NCBI RefSeq assembly: GCF_015999265.1
Contig: NZ_JAEAGR010000006.1
Location: forward strand, 124,001 to 188,000
Length of the DNA: 64,000 bases
Direction: 5' to 3'
Origin: Mobilitalea sibirica
GTDB taxonomy: Bacteria; Bacillota; Clostridia; Lachnospirales; Lachnospiraceae
In this document: positions 36,086-45,437 of the stretch, piece by piece
Position numbering within the stretch: position 1 is the stretch's first letter
Layout of the letters: each line of letters opens with the position of its first letter
The notes under the pieces: model-generated
What the model saw: only the letters and a program-made list of their open reading frames with translations
What the model was told of the DNA's origin: nothing
Database searches by the model: none
Translations under genes and position numbers: made by a program

Positions 36086-36946
36086 ATGCAAATCGCATCT
36101 TTGTTTGAACAAAAAAAGACAGTATTATCTTTCGAGGTATTTCCGCCAAAGAAAACCAGTTCGATTGATACGATCTTTAAGACACTGGAGGAACTAGAAG
36201 GCCTACATCCTGATTTTATCAGTGTAACTTATGGAGCTGGCGGTAACGCAGGAGATACTTCTACCTGTGATATAGCTTCTGTTATTAAGCATACATATAA
36301 AATCGAACCTGTAGCACACTTAACTTGTGTTAATTATACTAAGGATGAAATCGATCGGATATTAGACAGATTAAAAGAGAATGAGATTGATAATATACTG
36401 GCCCTGCGAGGTGACATCAATCCGTCGCTATCTCCCAAAAAACATTTTCATTATGCCAGCGAGTTAGTTTCTTATATCAAAAACAAGGGAGGTTTTCATG
36501 TGTCCGGAGCATGTTATCCGGAAGGTCATGTCAATGCCGGTAGTCTAGAAGAGGATATAAAATTCCTTAAGATGAAAGTGGACGCGGGTGCAAAACATCT
36601 GATTACGCAGTTGTTTTTTGATAATAAGTATTTTTATTCGTTTCTTGAGAAGGTTCGGGAAATAGGAATTACAGTTCCGATTGAGGCAGGAATTATGCCT
36701 GTAGTTAATAAGGCACAGATTGAACGAATGGTAACCTTATGCGGAGCCAGTATTCCTGCCAAATTATCTAAAATGCTACAACGTTATGAAAATACTCCGG
36801 AAGCACTAAAGGAAGCGGGAATTGAGTATGCCATAGAGCAGATTACAGATTTGATCTCACGGGGAGTTGATGGAATTCATCTTTATACGATGAATAATTC
36901 CTATATCGCTCGAAAAATCAGTGAGAAAGTGAAAGGATTACTATAA
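36086..36946 (+). CDS. metF: 5,10-methylenetetrahydrofolate reductase
   Basis: A 286-residue flavoprotein of the MetF family, a TIM barrel that reduces methylene-THF to methyl-THF for methionine synthesis or one-carbon metabolism. Visible blocks are VLSFEVFPPKKT (start), FISVTYGAGGN, AHLTCVNYTKDEI, NILALRGDINP, GACYPEGHVNA and TQLFFDNKYFYSF. Length fits the bacterial enzyme. Its own promoter lies in a 200-base AT-rich region. The DUF1330 gene follows 120 bases later. Confidence 0.96.
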   Translation: MQIASLFEQKKTVLSFEVFPPKKTSSIDTIFKTLEELEGLHPDFISVTYGAGGNAGDTSTCDIASVIKHTYKIEPVAHLTCVNYTKDEIDRILDRLKENEIDNILALRGDINPSLSPKKHFHYASELVSYIKNKGGFHVSGACYPEGHVNAGSLEEDIKFLKMKVDAGAKHLITQLFFDNKYFYSFLEKVREIGITVPIEAGIMPVVNKAQIERMVTLCGASIPAKLSKMLQRYENTPEALKEAGIEYAIEQITDLISRGVDGIHLYTMNNSYIARKISEKVKGLL

Positions 36947-37067
36947 TAAATCAAGGTCAAATAAAAGAAAGAGAGTAATATAGACATGGTGATTATAAAC
37001 AGCAATATAGCAAAGATTTATTATTCCGAAGATGATATGATATGAAAACAAGAAGGAGTGATAATAT

Positions 37068-37358
37068 ATGAGCTGTTATTTTATGGCCCAGATTCAAATT
37101 CATAATCAGGATGAATATACAAAATATCTGGATTTGGTAGATCAGGTTTTTGAAAAATTTAATGGCAAGTATCTGGCGGTTGATGAAAAACCTACAGTTT
37201 TGGAAGGAACATGGAATTATGACAGGGTAGTTCTCATTGAATTTCAGGATGAGACAGAACTTAGCCGCTGGTATAACTCTACCGAATATCAGACAATTGT
37301 AAAGCATCGAATAAACGCGGCTCATTGCGATACTTTGATCATAAAAGGATTGAAGTAA
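37068..37358 (+). CDS. DUF1330-domain protein
   Basis: A 96-residue alpha/beta protein of the DUF1330 family, ferredoxin-like dimeric barrels of unknown function. Visible features are MAQIQIHNQDEYTKYLD, a GKYLAVDEKPTVLEG central block and the RVVLIEFQDETELSRWYNSTEYQ. Related barrels bind small aromatic or keto compounds, but nothing here shows a ligand. GAAGGAGTGATAATAT precedes the start. It sits between metF and a membrane transporter without a visible terminator. Confidence 0.8.
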   Translation: MSCYFMAQIQIHNQDEYTKYLDLVDQVFEKFNGKYLAVDEKPTVLEGTWNYDRVVLIEFQDETELSRWYNSTEYQTIVKHRINAAHCDTLIIKGLK

Positions 37359-37437
37359 AGGAGATAAAAACAGTATGAAAACATCTTCATTACAACATAA
37401 TAAACATACGGAGTAAAATTTTAAGGAGTATGTGCGA

Positions 37438-38511
37438 ATGAAAAATGAAGGTGTTTCAACATTTAAAGTAGCTGCGACGTATATCGGTACAATCGTAGGT
37501 GCTGGCTTTGCTACTGGGCAGGAGATGCTGCAGTTTTTTTCAAGATTTGGTTTGACAGGCTTATTCGGATTGGTTGTAACTACGATATTATTCATTGTCT
37601 TTGGTTATATTATTATGCATTTGGGTAAAAGTTTAAATGCCGGGTCTCATCTGGAAATCATTAAATATTCTGGTGGTAAAATAATCGGAACGGTTATTGA
37701 CTGGATCATAACCTTCTTTTTATTTGGTGCATTGACAGCAATGATTGCCGGTACAGGAGCATTATTTGAACAACAATTTCAGATCTCCGGTCTGGTTGGG
37801 AATATTATTATGACGGTCTTAACAGCTCTCACCGTATTAACCGGTATCAATGGTGTAATTAATTCCATTAGTTTTGTAGTACCATTTTTGTTGGCATCTG
37901 TTATGGGTATTAGTATTTTTGCAATATTTAAGACACCACCGGATTTAACAACAACTCGTGTAGTGATAGAAGAAAGCGGACTCATTACCAATTGGTTGCT
38001 CTCAGCTATTCTATATGTTTCTTATAATACAGTTTTATCCATAGCGGTTCTTGGCCCATTGGGTGTTAAGGCTAACAGCAAAAAAGCTTTGCGAAACGGT
38101 GCAATTATCGGTGGATTGGGACTAGGATTAGGGTCGATTATGATTTATTTTGCGATATCGGGCAATCTTAGTGAGATAGCAAAACTGGAAGTCCCTATGA
38201 TATACATTGCAGGGCGTATTTCATTTGCAATACAAATTATATATGCGATAGTATTGATTGCCGAGATTTATACGACGGCAGTCGGTTCCTTATTTGGTTT
38301 TACTGCAAGATTTGTTGATATGAAACAGAAACCCAAAAAGGGTAGGATGATTGTAATCGTGGTATCGCTTGTTGCATTCTTTGCCAGTCAGTTTGGTTTT
38401 TCCAATTTGGTAAAATATCTATATCCGATGGTGGGATATGGAGGTATTGTTTTACTCGTATGCTTGGTATATAGTTTATTTAGATCCAAACACCAAAAAA
38501 CGGCAAGTTGA
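37438..38511 (+). CDS. YkvI-like multi-pass membrane protein
   Basis: A 357-residue protein with about ten hydrophobic segments, of the YkvI family (amino-acid-transporter-like, LeuT-fold). It opens with VAATYIGTIVGAGFATGQEMLQFF, where the GxGFATGQE motif replaces an unwound helix 1; later FGLVVTTILFIVFGYIIMHLG and GVKANSKKALRNGAIIGGLG. The solute is unknown. I use ATG 37438 after AAGGAGTATGTGCGA; the GTG at 37432 is too close to that site. A short AT-rich region follows. Confidence 0.85.
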   Translation: MKNEGVSTFKVAATYIGTIVGAGFATGQEMLQFFSRFGLTGLFGLVVTTILFIVFGYIIMHLGKSLNAGSHLEIIKYSGGKIIGTVIDWIITFFLFGALTAMIAGTGALFEQQFQISGLVGNIIMTVLTALTVLTGINGVINSISFVVPFLLASVMGISIFAIFKTPPDLTTTRVVIEESGLITNWLLSAILYVSYNTVLSIAVLGPLGVKANSKKALRNGAIIGGLGLGLGSIMIYFAISGNLSEIAKLEVPMIYIAGRISFAIQIIYAIVLIAEIYTTAVGSLFGFTARFVDMKQKPKKGRMIVIVVSLVAFFASQFGFSNLVKYLYPMVGYGGIVLLVCLVYSLFRSKHQKTAS

Positions 38512-38671
38512 AAAGGAGGGTTAAGCTCTCTTTTTTATTTGTATATATGAAATTTTATGTTTTTTATTCCAGAGACTCAGATCGTTGTTAATCGTACGGA
38601 ACTTTTATTCGTATAAAACCGTCTAATTTATGTAAACGGCTTAGATGTTATAAAATATAGAGAGGTGAGCT

Positions 38672-39781
38672 ATGAGAAAGAATATACGGATATTTCTTAT
38701 GTTATGTCTGTTACTTACACTGACCGGTTGTGGAGTGAAGGATACAGGAAATGATACAGAGAAGGATAGTGGAAGTGGTATAACACCGACTACCAAACCG
38801 GAGTTAACGATACCTACTGAAATACCGGAAGATGTGAGAAAAGAAGTTTCAGAGTATTTTCCGTTTTTGGAAAATGTGGAATATTATTATGAAGGTGAAG
38901 GAAATGAGTTTGCAGCTTTTCATGTTGTAACGGATTTTATTAATGCAGATAAAAACAGGGTTCAAATGAGAACGAATAACGGTGGATCGGAGATTGTCCG
39001 TGTTTTTGAGATTAAGGACGGCAAATTATCGGTGATACTGACCAAAGCAGAATGTTATTACAGAGATGATTTTACCGATACAGAATATGTCGATGAAGAA
39101 GCTGAAATTGCTTTGATGGAACCTCTGGTAGAAGGTACGGAGTGGACATTGGCCGATGGGCGAATACGCTATATTTCTGATATGGAAGTCAAAGTTGATA
39201 CACCTATGGGTTCCTATGAGGCCTTAGAAGTCACAACGAAAGATTCAGATAGTCAAGTAATGCATTATTATGTTCCTGAGATTGGTTTGATTAAATCCGT
39301 ATTTCAATCGAATAATTATGAAGTGACATCAACATTAAGTGAGATAAAATCGGATGCAAAATGGCCAGGTTTTATTGAGTTTTCCTATCCCAATTTTGAT
39401 GAAAATATTTATACGGAACAAAAAACCTTGGAGTTTTCTACGAATGAACCAACTGCAAGCGTTTTTGAGACAGCAATGAAAGAGGCAGGAGATCGGGAGG
39501 GAAGCTTTCCGTTAATAAGCCAAAACACGAAAATCAACTGGCTGTATCTAGGTGATGACAATATTGTATATGTTGATTTCTCCTCTGAGCTGATCAATGA
39601 AATGAATGCCGGGGCCGGATATGAACTGTTAACGGTCCAAAGTATTGTTAATACACTAGGAGCCTATTATGGTACGGAGGAGGTATTGATTACAGTAGAG
39701 CAAAAACCTTATGAGTCGGGGCATATCCTGTTAAAAGAAGGAGAAACCTTTAAAGTGAATAAAGAGCCATCATTACAATAA
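38672..39781 (+). CDS. GerMN-domain lipoprotein
   Basis: A 369-residue lipoprotein (lipobox LTLTGC, Cys ~20; Thr/Pro linker to ~50). Residues ~60-230 are a beta-rich domain of unknown type. The C-terminal GerMN domain is seen as KINWLYLGDDNIVYVDFSSELINEMNAGAGYELLT-type sequence and VQSIVNTLGAYYGTEEVLITVE. GerM is a sporulation and germination protein acting outside the membrane of the forespore, where it connects to the SpoIIQ-SpoIIIA channel. Here it could have a wider surface role. The gene is monocistronic with GAGAGGTGAGCT upstream. Confidence 0.85.
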   Translation: MRKNIRIFLMLCLLLTLTGCGVKDTGNDTEKDSGSGITPTTKPELTIPTEIPEDVRKEVSEYFPFLENVEYYYEGEGNEFAAFHVVTDFINADKNRVQMRTNNGGSEIVRVFEIKDGKLSVILTKAECYYRDDFTDTEYVDEEAEIALMEPLVEGTEWTLADGRIRYISDMEVKVDTPMGSYEALEVTTKDSDSQVMHYYVPEIGLIKSVFQSNNYEVTSTLSEIKSDAKWPGFIEFSYPNFDENIYTEQKTLEFSTNEPTASVFETAMKEAGDREGSFPLISQNTKINWLYLGDDNIVYVDFSSELINEMNAGAGYELLTVQSIVNTLGAYYGTEEVLITVEQKPYESGHILLKEGETFKVNKEPSLQ

Positions 39782-39821
39782 CATAGCATTTGAAAAGTGT
39801 CTGTTATAAGTAGATGTATAG

Positions 39822-39870
39822 GGAGCATGACTTCATAAAAGTGCAGACTTTCTATGAAGTCATACTCCTA
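39822..39870. terminator. bidirectional hairpin terminator
   Basis: A 16-bp stem with one mismatch, GGAGCATGACTTCATA and TATGAAGTCATACTCC, between convergent genes (GerMN lipoprotein and DUF2087 protein). Confidence 0.65.
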
Positions 39871-39960
39871 TCTTATCTTATTGGAGAAAACCAATGGGAA
39901 ATCTGTGGTTTTTGAAACGATGATTTGGCTATAGATACAGGAAACAGCTAACAAATGATT

Positions 39961-40263
39961 TTATTCGTCTAATCCAAAACGTTCAAGTTTTGGTTGTATT
40001 TCTGTTACCCAATACTTGGACCCATCATTTTTTCTGTCGAGAAAACCTTTATCTATCAGCTCTCGTCTTAAGAGCCATTTATTTTGAAAGGTATGATGAG
40101 CTTCTATGATAGCATTCACTTCTTTCTCTGAATAGATAATACCTTGTTCGAATTTTGATGCAATATACATCAATGAGAGTATTTTCTTTCTCCTCTTGGC
40201 GGGAAAAAGAGTTAATTTACCTTCCTTATCTAAAAAATCTTTGAGTTCTAATTGCGGTTCCAT
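39961..40263 (-). CDS. standalone DUF2087 protein
   Basis: A 100-residue protein consisting of one DUF2087 domain: LELKDFLDKEGKLTLFPAKRRKKILSLMYIASKF, then FEQGIIYSEKEVNAIIEAHH and LRRELIDKGFLDRKNDG. The fold is a winged helix that usually sits behind an HTH in regulators. It is 89 bases downstream of the larger DUF2087 regulator on the same strand, suggesting a duplicated domain in one operon. The start at 40263 follows TTAGGAGGTATATT; the ORF extends upstream without support. A DNA- or protein-binding role is an inference. Confidence 0.85.
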   Translation of the reverse strand: MEPQLELKDFLDKEGKLTLFPAKRRKKILSLMYIASKFEQGIIYSEKEVNAIIEAHHTFQNKWLLRRELIDKGFLDRKNDGSKYWVTEIQPKLERFGLDE

Positions 40264-40352
40264 AATATACCTCCTAATAACCAACCTAACAATCAGTTGA
40301 ATGACTCTGATGTCAATATTTATTCAACTCAATTTTAGGTTTATACCTATTG

Positions 40353-41108
40353 TTATTTTAATCGGTATTGTGTACAGTCTTTCGACCTTTCCATAAATCC
40401 ATATTGAATGAGATATCGTCTTAGCGTTGGATAATCAGAATATATCTCTTTTAGTATTTGATTGATCTCTTTTTCTGTATAGGTTTTACCCTTTTCAAAC
40501 TGCTCTGCTATTTTTCTTAGGGTTACAATTTTCTTCTTTTCCTTTGCTGAGAATAGTTTTAATTTTAATGGGGAAAGACTTTCAAAGACAGTTGATATTA
40601 TCTTATCACTTTCTTCCTTTGTGGTGATATAACGGTCGTCCACCATAACCGCCCCATCATGAATTGGTACAATACTATCTTTATCCGATGTTGCTGTTCG
40701 TTCCAGTGCCAGTTCATAGATTGCCAGATACATCTTTGCCTGCTTGGCCTTTTCCCGAAAACTAAATTTTTGATGTCTGACTGTGGAAGCAGAGATGCTA
40801 AGTTTTAAGGCGATTTCCTGATCTGATAGCCCTTCCTGAAGGAAACGAAGCAGTTCCTTCTGTTTATCTGTAATGGTATTGTATTTGCTATCGGAATCAA
40901 TCAAGAAAGGAAGCATATTACCGTGTTTTTGTTCCATGTGGATTCTGATAGCCCGAGAGGCTTCAAAGAATCGACCATCAAATTGAAATATCTCTCCCAC
41001 AGAATAAATACTACCACAGAGCAGACATTGATACCTCTCTGTATGAGAATCATAGGTATACCCGTTTTTTATTTCCTCTAAGCTAAGCTCATCCAAGTTT
41101 AAATTCAT
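40353..41108 (-). CDS. transcriptional regulator with HTH and C-terminal DUF2087
   Basis: A 251-residue cytosolic regulator in three parts. Residues ~15-65 hold a Cys/His-rich element (CLLCGSIY, then HMEQKHG) that may bind zinc. Residues ~75-125 are a LuxR/sigma-region-4-type helix-turn-helix (KQKELLRFLQEGLSDQEIALKLSIS, ASTVRHQKFSFREK). The C-terminus is DUF2087 (LKLFSAKEKKKIVTLRKIAEQF, KTYTEKEINQILKEIY, RRYLIQYGFMERSKD). No receiver domain is present, so the signal may reach it through zinc or a ligand. It is probably cotranscribed with the small DUF2087 gene after it and divergent from the membrane protein at 41407. Confidence 0.85.
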   Translation of the reverse strand: MNLNLDELSLEEIKNGYTYDSHTERYQCLLCGSIYSVGEIFQFDGRFFEASRAIRIHMEQKHGNMLPFLIDSDSKYNTITDKQKELLRFLQEGLSDQEIALKLSISASTVRHQKFSFREKAKQAKMYLAIYELALERTATSDKDSIVPIHDGAVMVDDRYITTKEESDKIISTVFESLSPLKLKLFSAKEKKKIVTLRKIAEQFEKGKTYTEKEINQILKEIYSDYPTLRRYLIQYGFMERSKDCTQYRLK

Positions 41109-41406
41109 GTTATCACATCCTTGTTTATAATATTAATAAACATATTATAAAGATGTTTATTATAAATGTCAATAAATTATTTATTAGATTACTATATTAA
41201 GTGAAGTAGGGGATATTTAAATGAAACTATAAATGAATTTAATAAATGCACCTTTAAAATGAACGAATCTATTAAAATGAGATAAACTCGTTCTAGCATC
41301 TGAAATGCATTAATTCACCAACCGATAATTTTACACAGATGGAAGTGAATGGTATAATGAAGCAGTAAGATACTATTAGCAACAATTGAATGGGAGGTTT
41401 TCTATT

Positions 41407-41814
41407 ATGAAACCATGGAAAGGTAAGATAAAAATTATAATTCGTAAATTACTATGGTTGTTTATCTTTGGTCTTGTTTATCTCAGTACTGGCTATATAG
41501 TCGCTCTTTTCATATCTCATCAATTTGGATACACTCTACAAGATGTTATGTCTTATGTAGGCATTTTCTTATTCTTCTTAGGCATCTTACTTTCCATGAA
41601 AGGGAATCCTTCCGGTTCTAATATAAATGGAATGGGAATGAGTAATGAAAAGGCGATCTCATATCAAAACCTTGAGGTGACACGTCTGGAGAGGGAAATA
41701 AATCCTTACCATAAAGACTATTATAAAAACAATGTAGTCCGTTTTGCTTTTGGCAAGCTGACTTTTATTATAGGGGGAGTAATGATAATGGCCTTTAGTT
41801 TACTTGTTCTCTAA
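41407..41814 (+). CDS. small multi-pass membrane protein
   Basis: A 135-residue protein with two N-terminal membrane helices (WLFIFGLVYLSTGYIVALFIS and DVMSYVGIFLFFLGILLSM), a cytoplasmic or outer loop rich in Glu, Asn and Tyr (EREINPYHKDYYKNN), and a third C-terminal helix. The family is not recognised; nothing suggests an enzyme. ATG 41407 follows GGGAGGTTTTCTATT. It is divergent from the DUF2087 regulator operon, which could regulate it. Confidence 0.65.
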   Translation: MKPWKGKIKIIIRKLLWLFIFGLVYLSTGYIVALFISHQFGYTLQDVMSYVGIFLFFLGILLSMKGNPSGSNINGMGMSNEKAISYQNLEVTRLEREINPYHKDYYKNNVVRFAFGKLTFIIGGVMIMAFSLLVL

Positions 41815-41980
41815 GCCAGGTACGCAAGATCACGCACTTGATTAGATGAAACATATGGTAGGTAGAAGCCTTAGAGAGGGTTGTGAAAAAAATTACATAA
41901 ATACAGTGGAAATATTAGACAAGTGTTTCTGTATGGAGTATAATATTGCCAATAGATTAATATATCAGGAGGAATAGAAT

Positions 41981-42406
41981 ATGAAGAAATTATACACAGG
42001 TTTTTTAGCTGATAACGAATTATTATTTGTAGGGTATTCATCACGAAACAATCAATACAGTAAAAGTATCTATCAGGCTTTTTCTAACAATGGAATCAAA
42101 GTATATCCTTACAATACGAAAGAAAATGCCAGCTATGACATTAAGGTTTATAAAACCTTGGAGGAACTTCCTAAGATGCCAAAGGCAGCATTTATTCTAT
42201 TAAGCAGAGAAAACACGGCAAAAGCAGTAAAGCAGCTGGCGGATAAAGGTATTAATAAAATATTGTTCCACAGTGCAAAGACTGCAGATCCTGCTGTAAT
42301 TGAGGAATGTGAAAAAAGAGGGATCGAAACTGCGATTGGCTGTCCTCTTATGCTTTACGGCAAGGGATTACACCGTTTCCATGGTTTCTTAGCAGGGGTA
42401 AAATAA
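41981..42406 (+). CDS. CoA-binding-domain protein (Rossmann)
   Basis: A 141-residue protein with a CoA_binding_2 Rossmann fold: FVGYSSRNNQYSKSIYQAFSNNG, then VYPYNTKENASYDIKVYKTLEELP, FILLSRENTAKAVKQLADKG and the CEKRGIETAIGCPLML end. Such proteins bind CoA or acyl-CoA and may sense or regulate metabolism. The stop codon overlaps the ATG of the next gene by one base (TAATG), so the two are translationally coupled. The context ties it to the RnfD-RnfC fusion, a link that is not known from textbook systems. SD is CAGGAGGAATAGAAT. Confidence 0.85.
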   Translation: MKKLYTGFLADNELLFVGYSSRNNQYSKSIYQAFSNNGIKVYPYNTKENASYDIKVYKTLEELPKMPKAAFILLSRENTAKAVKQLADKGINKILFHSAKTADPAVIEECEKRGIETAIGCPLMLYGKGLHRFHGFLAGVK

Positions 42407-44232
42407 TGTTACGCTTTCCCTTAATTAGAACAAAATGGTCGAATGAACATGTCATGGCGGCTTTATTTGTAGTATTAGTTCTGTACCATATCCCGCAGTG
42501 GATTGTAAATCCGGTTGGAATAGTTCATTTTTTACTGTTAATTGCAACGGGGGCATTCCTAGATGCAATTTTTAGTATGATCAGATATAAGCGTATTTGG
42601 TGTTGCGTCTCCGGGGTTGTCACAGCAGCAATCCTTAGTGTGATGACCGGATATGTGCCTTTGTGGGGCAGGATTATTGGAGTTGTCGTTGCTTTGGTTT
42701 TAGGAAAATATATCTTTGGCGGAACGGGTAAGAATATAGTAAATCCGGCGGTGACGGGACTCTTATTTATTATTCTTGTTTTTGAGGTATCCTTTCCGAT
42801 ATTCGAAAGTTCTTACCTTCTTATTCCGGCAATCTTATTAAGTCTGCCTTTCTTACGGATAAGACCCTATGCAGGTATCGGTTATATGTTAGGAATGGTA
42901 GCAGCCTTACTGATTAATAATAGTTTATCCATGAATCACTTGATATCCTATGGAGTAATATTCTTTAGCTGTATCCTTCTGACGGATCCTGTTTCGGTAA
43001 CAAAGCATCCGACGATTGGAGCTTTTTTAGGGCTGGCAGCAGGTTTTGCGGCTTTGTTCTTTTCTAAAGTACCGACGGTGGCTCTTTGTGGAATTCTGGC
43101 TGTCAACCTAATTTCCTATGGAGTTGAAACCTTCATGATTAAAGAGAAAAATAAGGCATTACGCAACACACTGCGAATACCCAAAGTAGTGGTTGGAACA
43201 GAGCGGATATCCTGCCTTGATCTTACCGGTGAAGTGATGAATAATGATTTTACAGATACTAAGAGCGGGAAGGAGAAAGAAAAGAATATAAAAGATAGCG
43301 TCTGTACGGGGTATTCTTCTGAATTGATACTAAGTCGTATAAAAGCAAATGAGGTTTATGGAATGGGTGGAGCTGCTTTTTCCACCTACCAAAAGATCAT
43401 ATCCGTGATACAGTCAAAAACAAATGAAAAGTATATGATTATCAATGGGGTGGAATGCGACCCGGGATTGGTCCATGACTTCTACCTTTTGAGGCATCAC
43501 AACAAGGAGATTATACAAGGGATAGATTTTATCCTAAGCTGCATACCTTTTATGACGGTCCATCTGGCGGTAAAGGATGTCGGTAATCTTGAATATCCGG
43601 AATATGTACAGATACATAAGATTCCTGATTTTTATCCGGCTGGGGCGGAAAGATTCTTAATACAAGAGGTATTAAGTCAAAATATTGCTTATAACCAAAA
43701 ACCCGCAGAGAGTGGGATTTTGGTATTAAATGCACAGACTATTTTATCTGTTTATGAGGCGGTTGCATTAAATAAAAAAATCCAAACTCGATTTTTAACT
43801 GTAGCTAACCTTAAAGAAGCTTCGGCAAAGGTTGTAAAAGTAAAACTTGGTATGAAAGTTCATAAAGTGATCGAGGAGGTCTTTCCCGGTTCAGTGAATG
43901 TTTTTGTCGGTGGAGGATTAATGCAATCTTATCTTGCCGATGAAGATACCCTAATTGGTAAAGATGTTAATTTTATCGCTACGGGAGAGTTTCCGAACTA
44001 TAAAGAATCTCCCCAGTGCTTAAGATGCGGTAATTGCAGTAAAAACTGCCCGGCAGGATTAAAAGTTGATAAAATAGCAGATTTGGTTGATAGAAGAAAG
44101 ATGGAGGCTAAAAATGCACGAAAATTGCAGGTGATGAAATGCATTAGCTGTGGCAGTTGTAGTTATTCCTGTTTGGCCGGAAGGAACCTTTCATCCAAAG
44201 TGGTGGCCGCAAAGGAAGCTATTCAAGTATAG
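42406..44232 (+). CDS. fusion of RnfD/NqrB-like membrane part and RnfC-like Fe-S part
   Basis: A 608-residue protein joining two normally separate Rnf/Nqr subunits. Residues ~1-240 are an RnfD/NqrB-like membrane part with eight or so hydrophobic segments, including FGGTGKNIVNPAVTG (Asn113 region) and LLTDPVSVTKHPTIGAFLG (Thr193 region). I see no DxSGAT flavinylation motif, so a covalent FMN is unlikely. Residues ~300-530 are RnfC/Nqo1-like: GMGGAAFSTYQ (319-328), INGVECDPGLVHD, then an SLBB-type segment (LGMKVHKVI..VFVGGGLMQ). Two [4Fe-4S] motifs end it: Cys538, 541, 544, 548 and Cys579, 582, 585, 589 (CISCGSCSYSC). It probably passes electrons between a soluble donor and the membrane. It overlaps the CoA-binding gene and lies 1.2 kb before cooS. 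Confidence 0.85.
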   Translation: MLRFPLIRTKWSNEHVMAALFVVLVLYHIPQWIVNPVGIVHFLLLIATGAFLDAIFSMIRYKRIWCCVSGVVTAAILSVMTGYVPLWGRIIGVVVALVLGKYIFGGTGKNIVNPAVTGLLFIILVFEVSFPIFESSYLLIPAILLSLPFLRIRPYAGIGYMLGMVAALLINNSLSMNHLISYGVIFFSCILLTDPVSVTKHPTIGAFLGLAAGFAALFFSKVPTVALCGILAVNLISYGVETFMIKEKNKALRNTLRIPKVVVGTERISCLDLTGEVMNNDFTDTKSGKEKEKNIKDSVCTGYSSELILSRIKANEVYGMGGAAFSTYQKIISVIQSKTNEKYMIINGVECDPGLVHDFYLLRHHNKEIIQGIDFILSCIPFMTVHLAVKDVGNLEYPEYVQIHKIPDFYPAGAERFLIQEVLSQNIAYNQKPAESGILVLNAQTILSVYEAVALNKKIQTRFLTVANLKEASAKVVKVKLGMKVHKVIEEVFPGSVNVFVGGGLMQSYLADEDTLIGKDVNFIATGEFPNYKESPQCLRCGNCSKNCPAGLKVDKIADLVDRRKMEAKNARKLQVMKCISCGSCSYSCLAGRNLSSKVVAAKEAIQV

Positions 44233-44300
44233 TTAGGTAAGCGCGATTTACGTATAGATTTATCGACAGTCTTACATGAGTTTACATGGGAGGAGAATAA

Positions 44301-45272
44301 ATGTGCACTGTATTTAAGCTAAATAACACAAGGGAAGGTAATTTTTATGTAGGTAAAAATTATGATGCTCCTGATCCATGTCAAATAATGATATTTATCA
44401 ATAATGCAGGTATTGAGAAACAGGCACTTATAAAAGGGCCAGAAGTACCTGTTAGATGGGAGGTTACTTACGGAAGTATTACCTTCAATCAGTTATGTAG
44501 AGATTTTCCCTGTAGTGGAATGAATGAGGCAGGGTTAATTGTAGAACAGACGACACTATGGAACACCATATATCCTGACAGAGATGAAAGACCTGCAGTT
44601 AAGGAATTACAATGGATACAGCTGATGCTTGATACCTGTGCAACAACGAATGAGGTAATAGCAAAAAGCAAAGAAGTAAGAATCTCTCAGAGTGCAGCAA
44701 ATCTTCAATATTTTATATGTGATTCCTCGGGAGATGTATGTCTGATCGAATTTATAATGGGTGAAATGCATCTTTACAGGGGCGATGATTTGGTTTATCC
44801 GGTTATTGCAAATGATATGTATGAAACTTCCTTGGATTATCTAAAGATTCATGAGGGATATGGTGGCCATAGAAAAATAGCGGCATCCGATTTATCTTTA
44901 GATAGATTTGCCGTAACCGTAGATGCAATATGCAGACAACAGATGAATCCTTCCATAGACACCTGTGATTCAATTCTTTCTTTATCAGCCTTTTCGCTAA
45001 CACAATGGAGTGTCATTTATGACACAGCAAATCAATGTATATCGTATAAATCAAAGAACTCAACCAACATAAAGCATATTAATTTTTCGGAGTATGATTT
45101 CCATCACCTGGAAGTACCCCTCATAAAAATGTTGGATACGGACGAACATGATTTTATAAATTTTACCGTAGAGAAGAATTATGAACTATTAAAATTTTTT
45201 TACTCAGAAAGTCAATACTTCAAAAATCTAAAAATTTCTGAAGATGAAATAAAATCACAAGCAGGATTTTAA
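44301..45272 (+). CDS. linear-amide C-N hydrolase (Ntn, choloylglycine hydrolase family)
   Basis: A 323-residue Ntn hydrolase. Cys2 follows the initiating Met (MCTVFKL) and becomes the N-terminal nucleophile; GKNYDAPDP supplies the Asp-containing oxyanion/active site region, and GMNEAGLIVEQTTLW is the usual later motif, with the Asn/Arg region after it. Family members are bile-salt hydrolases, penicillin V acylases or other amidases; length and pattern do not decide. There is no signal peptide, so it works in the cytosol. It follows the Rnf-like fusion by 68 bases, possibly in the same transcript. GGGAGGAGAATAA precedes the start. Confidence 0.87.
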   Translation: MCTVFKLNNTREGNFYVGKNYDAPDPCQIMIFINNAGIEKQALIKGPEVPVRWEVTYGSITFNQLCRDFPCSGMNEAGLIVEQTTLWNTIYPDRDERPAVKELQWIQLMLDTCATTNEVIAKSKEVRISQSAANLQYFICDSSGDVCLIEFIMGEMHLYRGDDLVYPVIANDMYETSLDYLKIHEGYGGHRKIAASDLSLDRFAVTVDAICRQQMNPSIDTCDSILSLSAFSLTQWSVIYDTANQCISYKSKNSTNIKHINFSEYDFHHLEVPLIKMLDTDEHDFINFTVEKNYELLKFFYSESQYFKNLKISEDEIKSQAGF

Positions 45273-45437
45273 GTGGAATTGTGACTGTACTTATACAAAT
45301 GGTACAGAAAGAATAAATAAGAAAGATACGGACATTTAATTCAACAGGAATGACTATTATTTTAATTGGATTTGGTATTTATTTTCATAAATTGGACATA
45401 TTAACTAGCGAAATTATGTGAATGATGGAGGGTTATT

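Noticed and set aside
36993-37595. 200-residue minus-strand reading frame
   Set aside because: It is antisense to the DUF1330 and YkvI-like genes, lacks a ribosome-binding site and has no recognisable domain; the sense genes are well supported.
38512-38550. GGAGGG..CTCTCTTTTTT stretch after the YkvI-like gene
   Set aside because: Pairing is poor, so it was not called a terminator.
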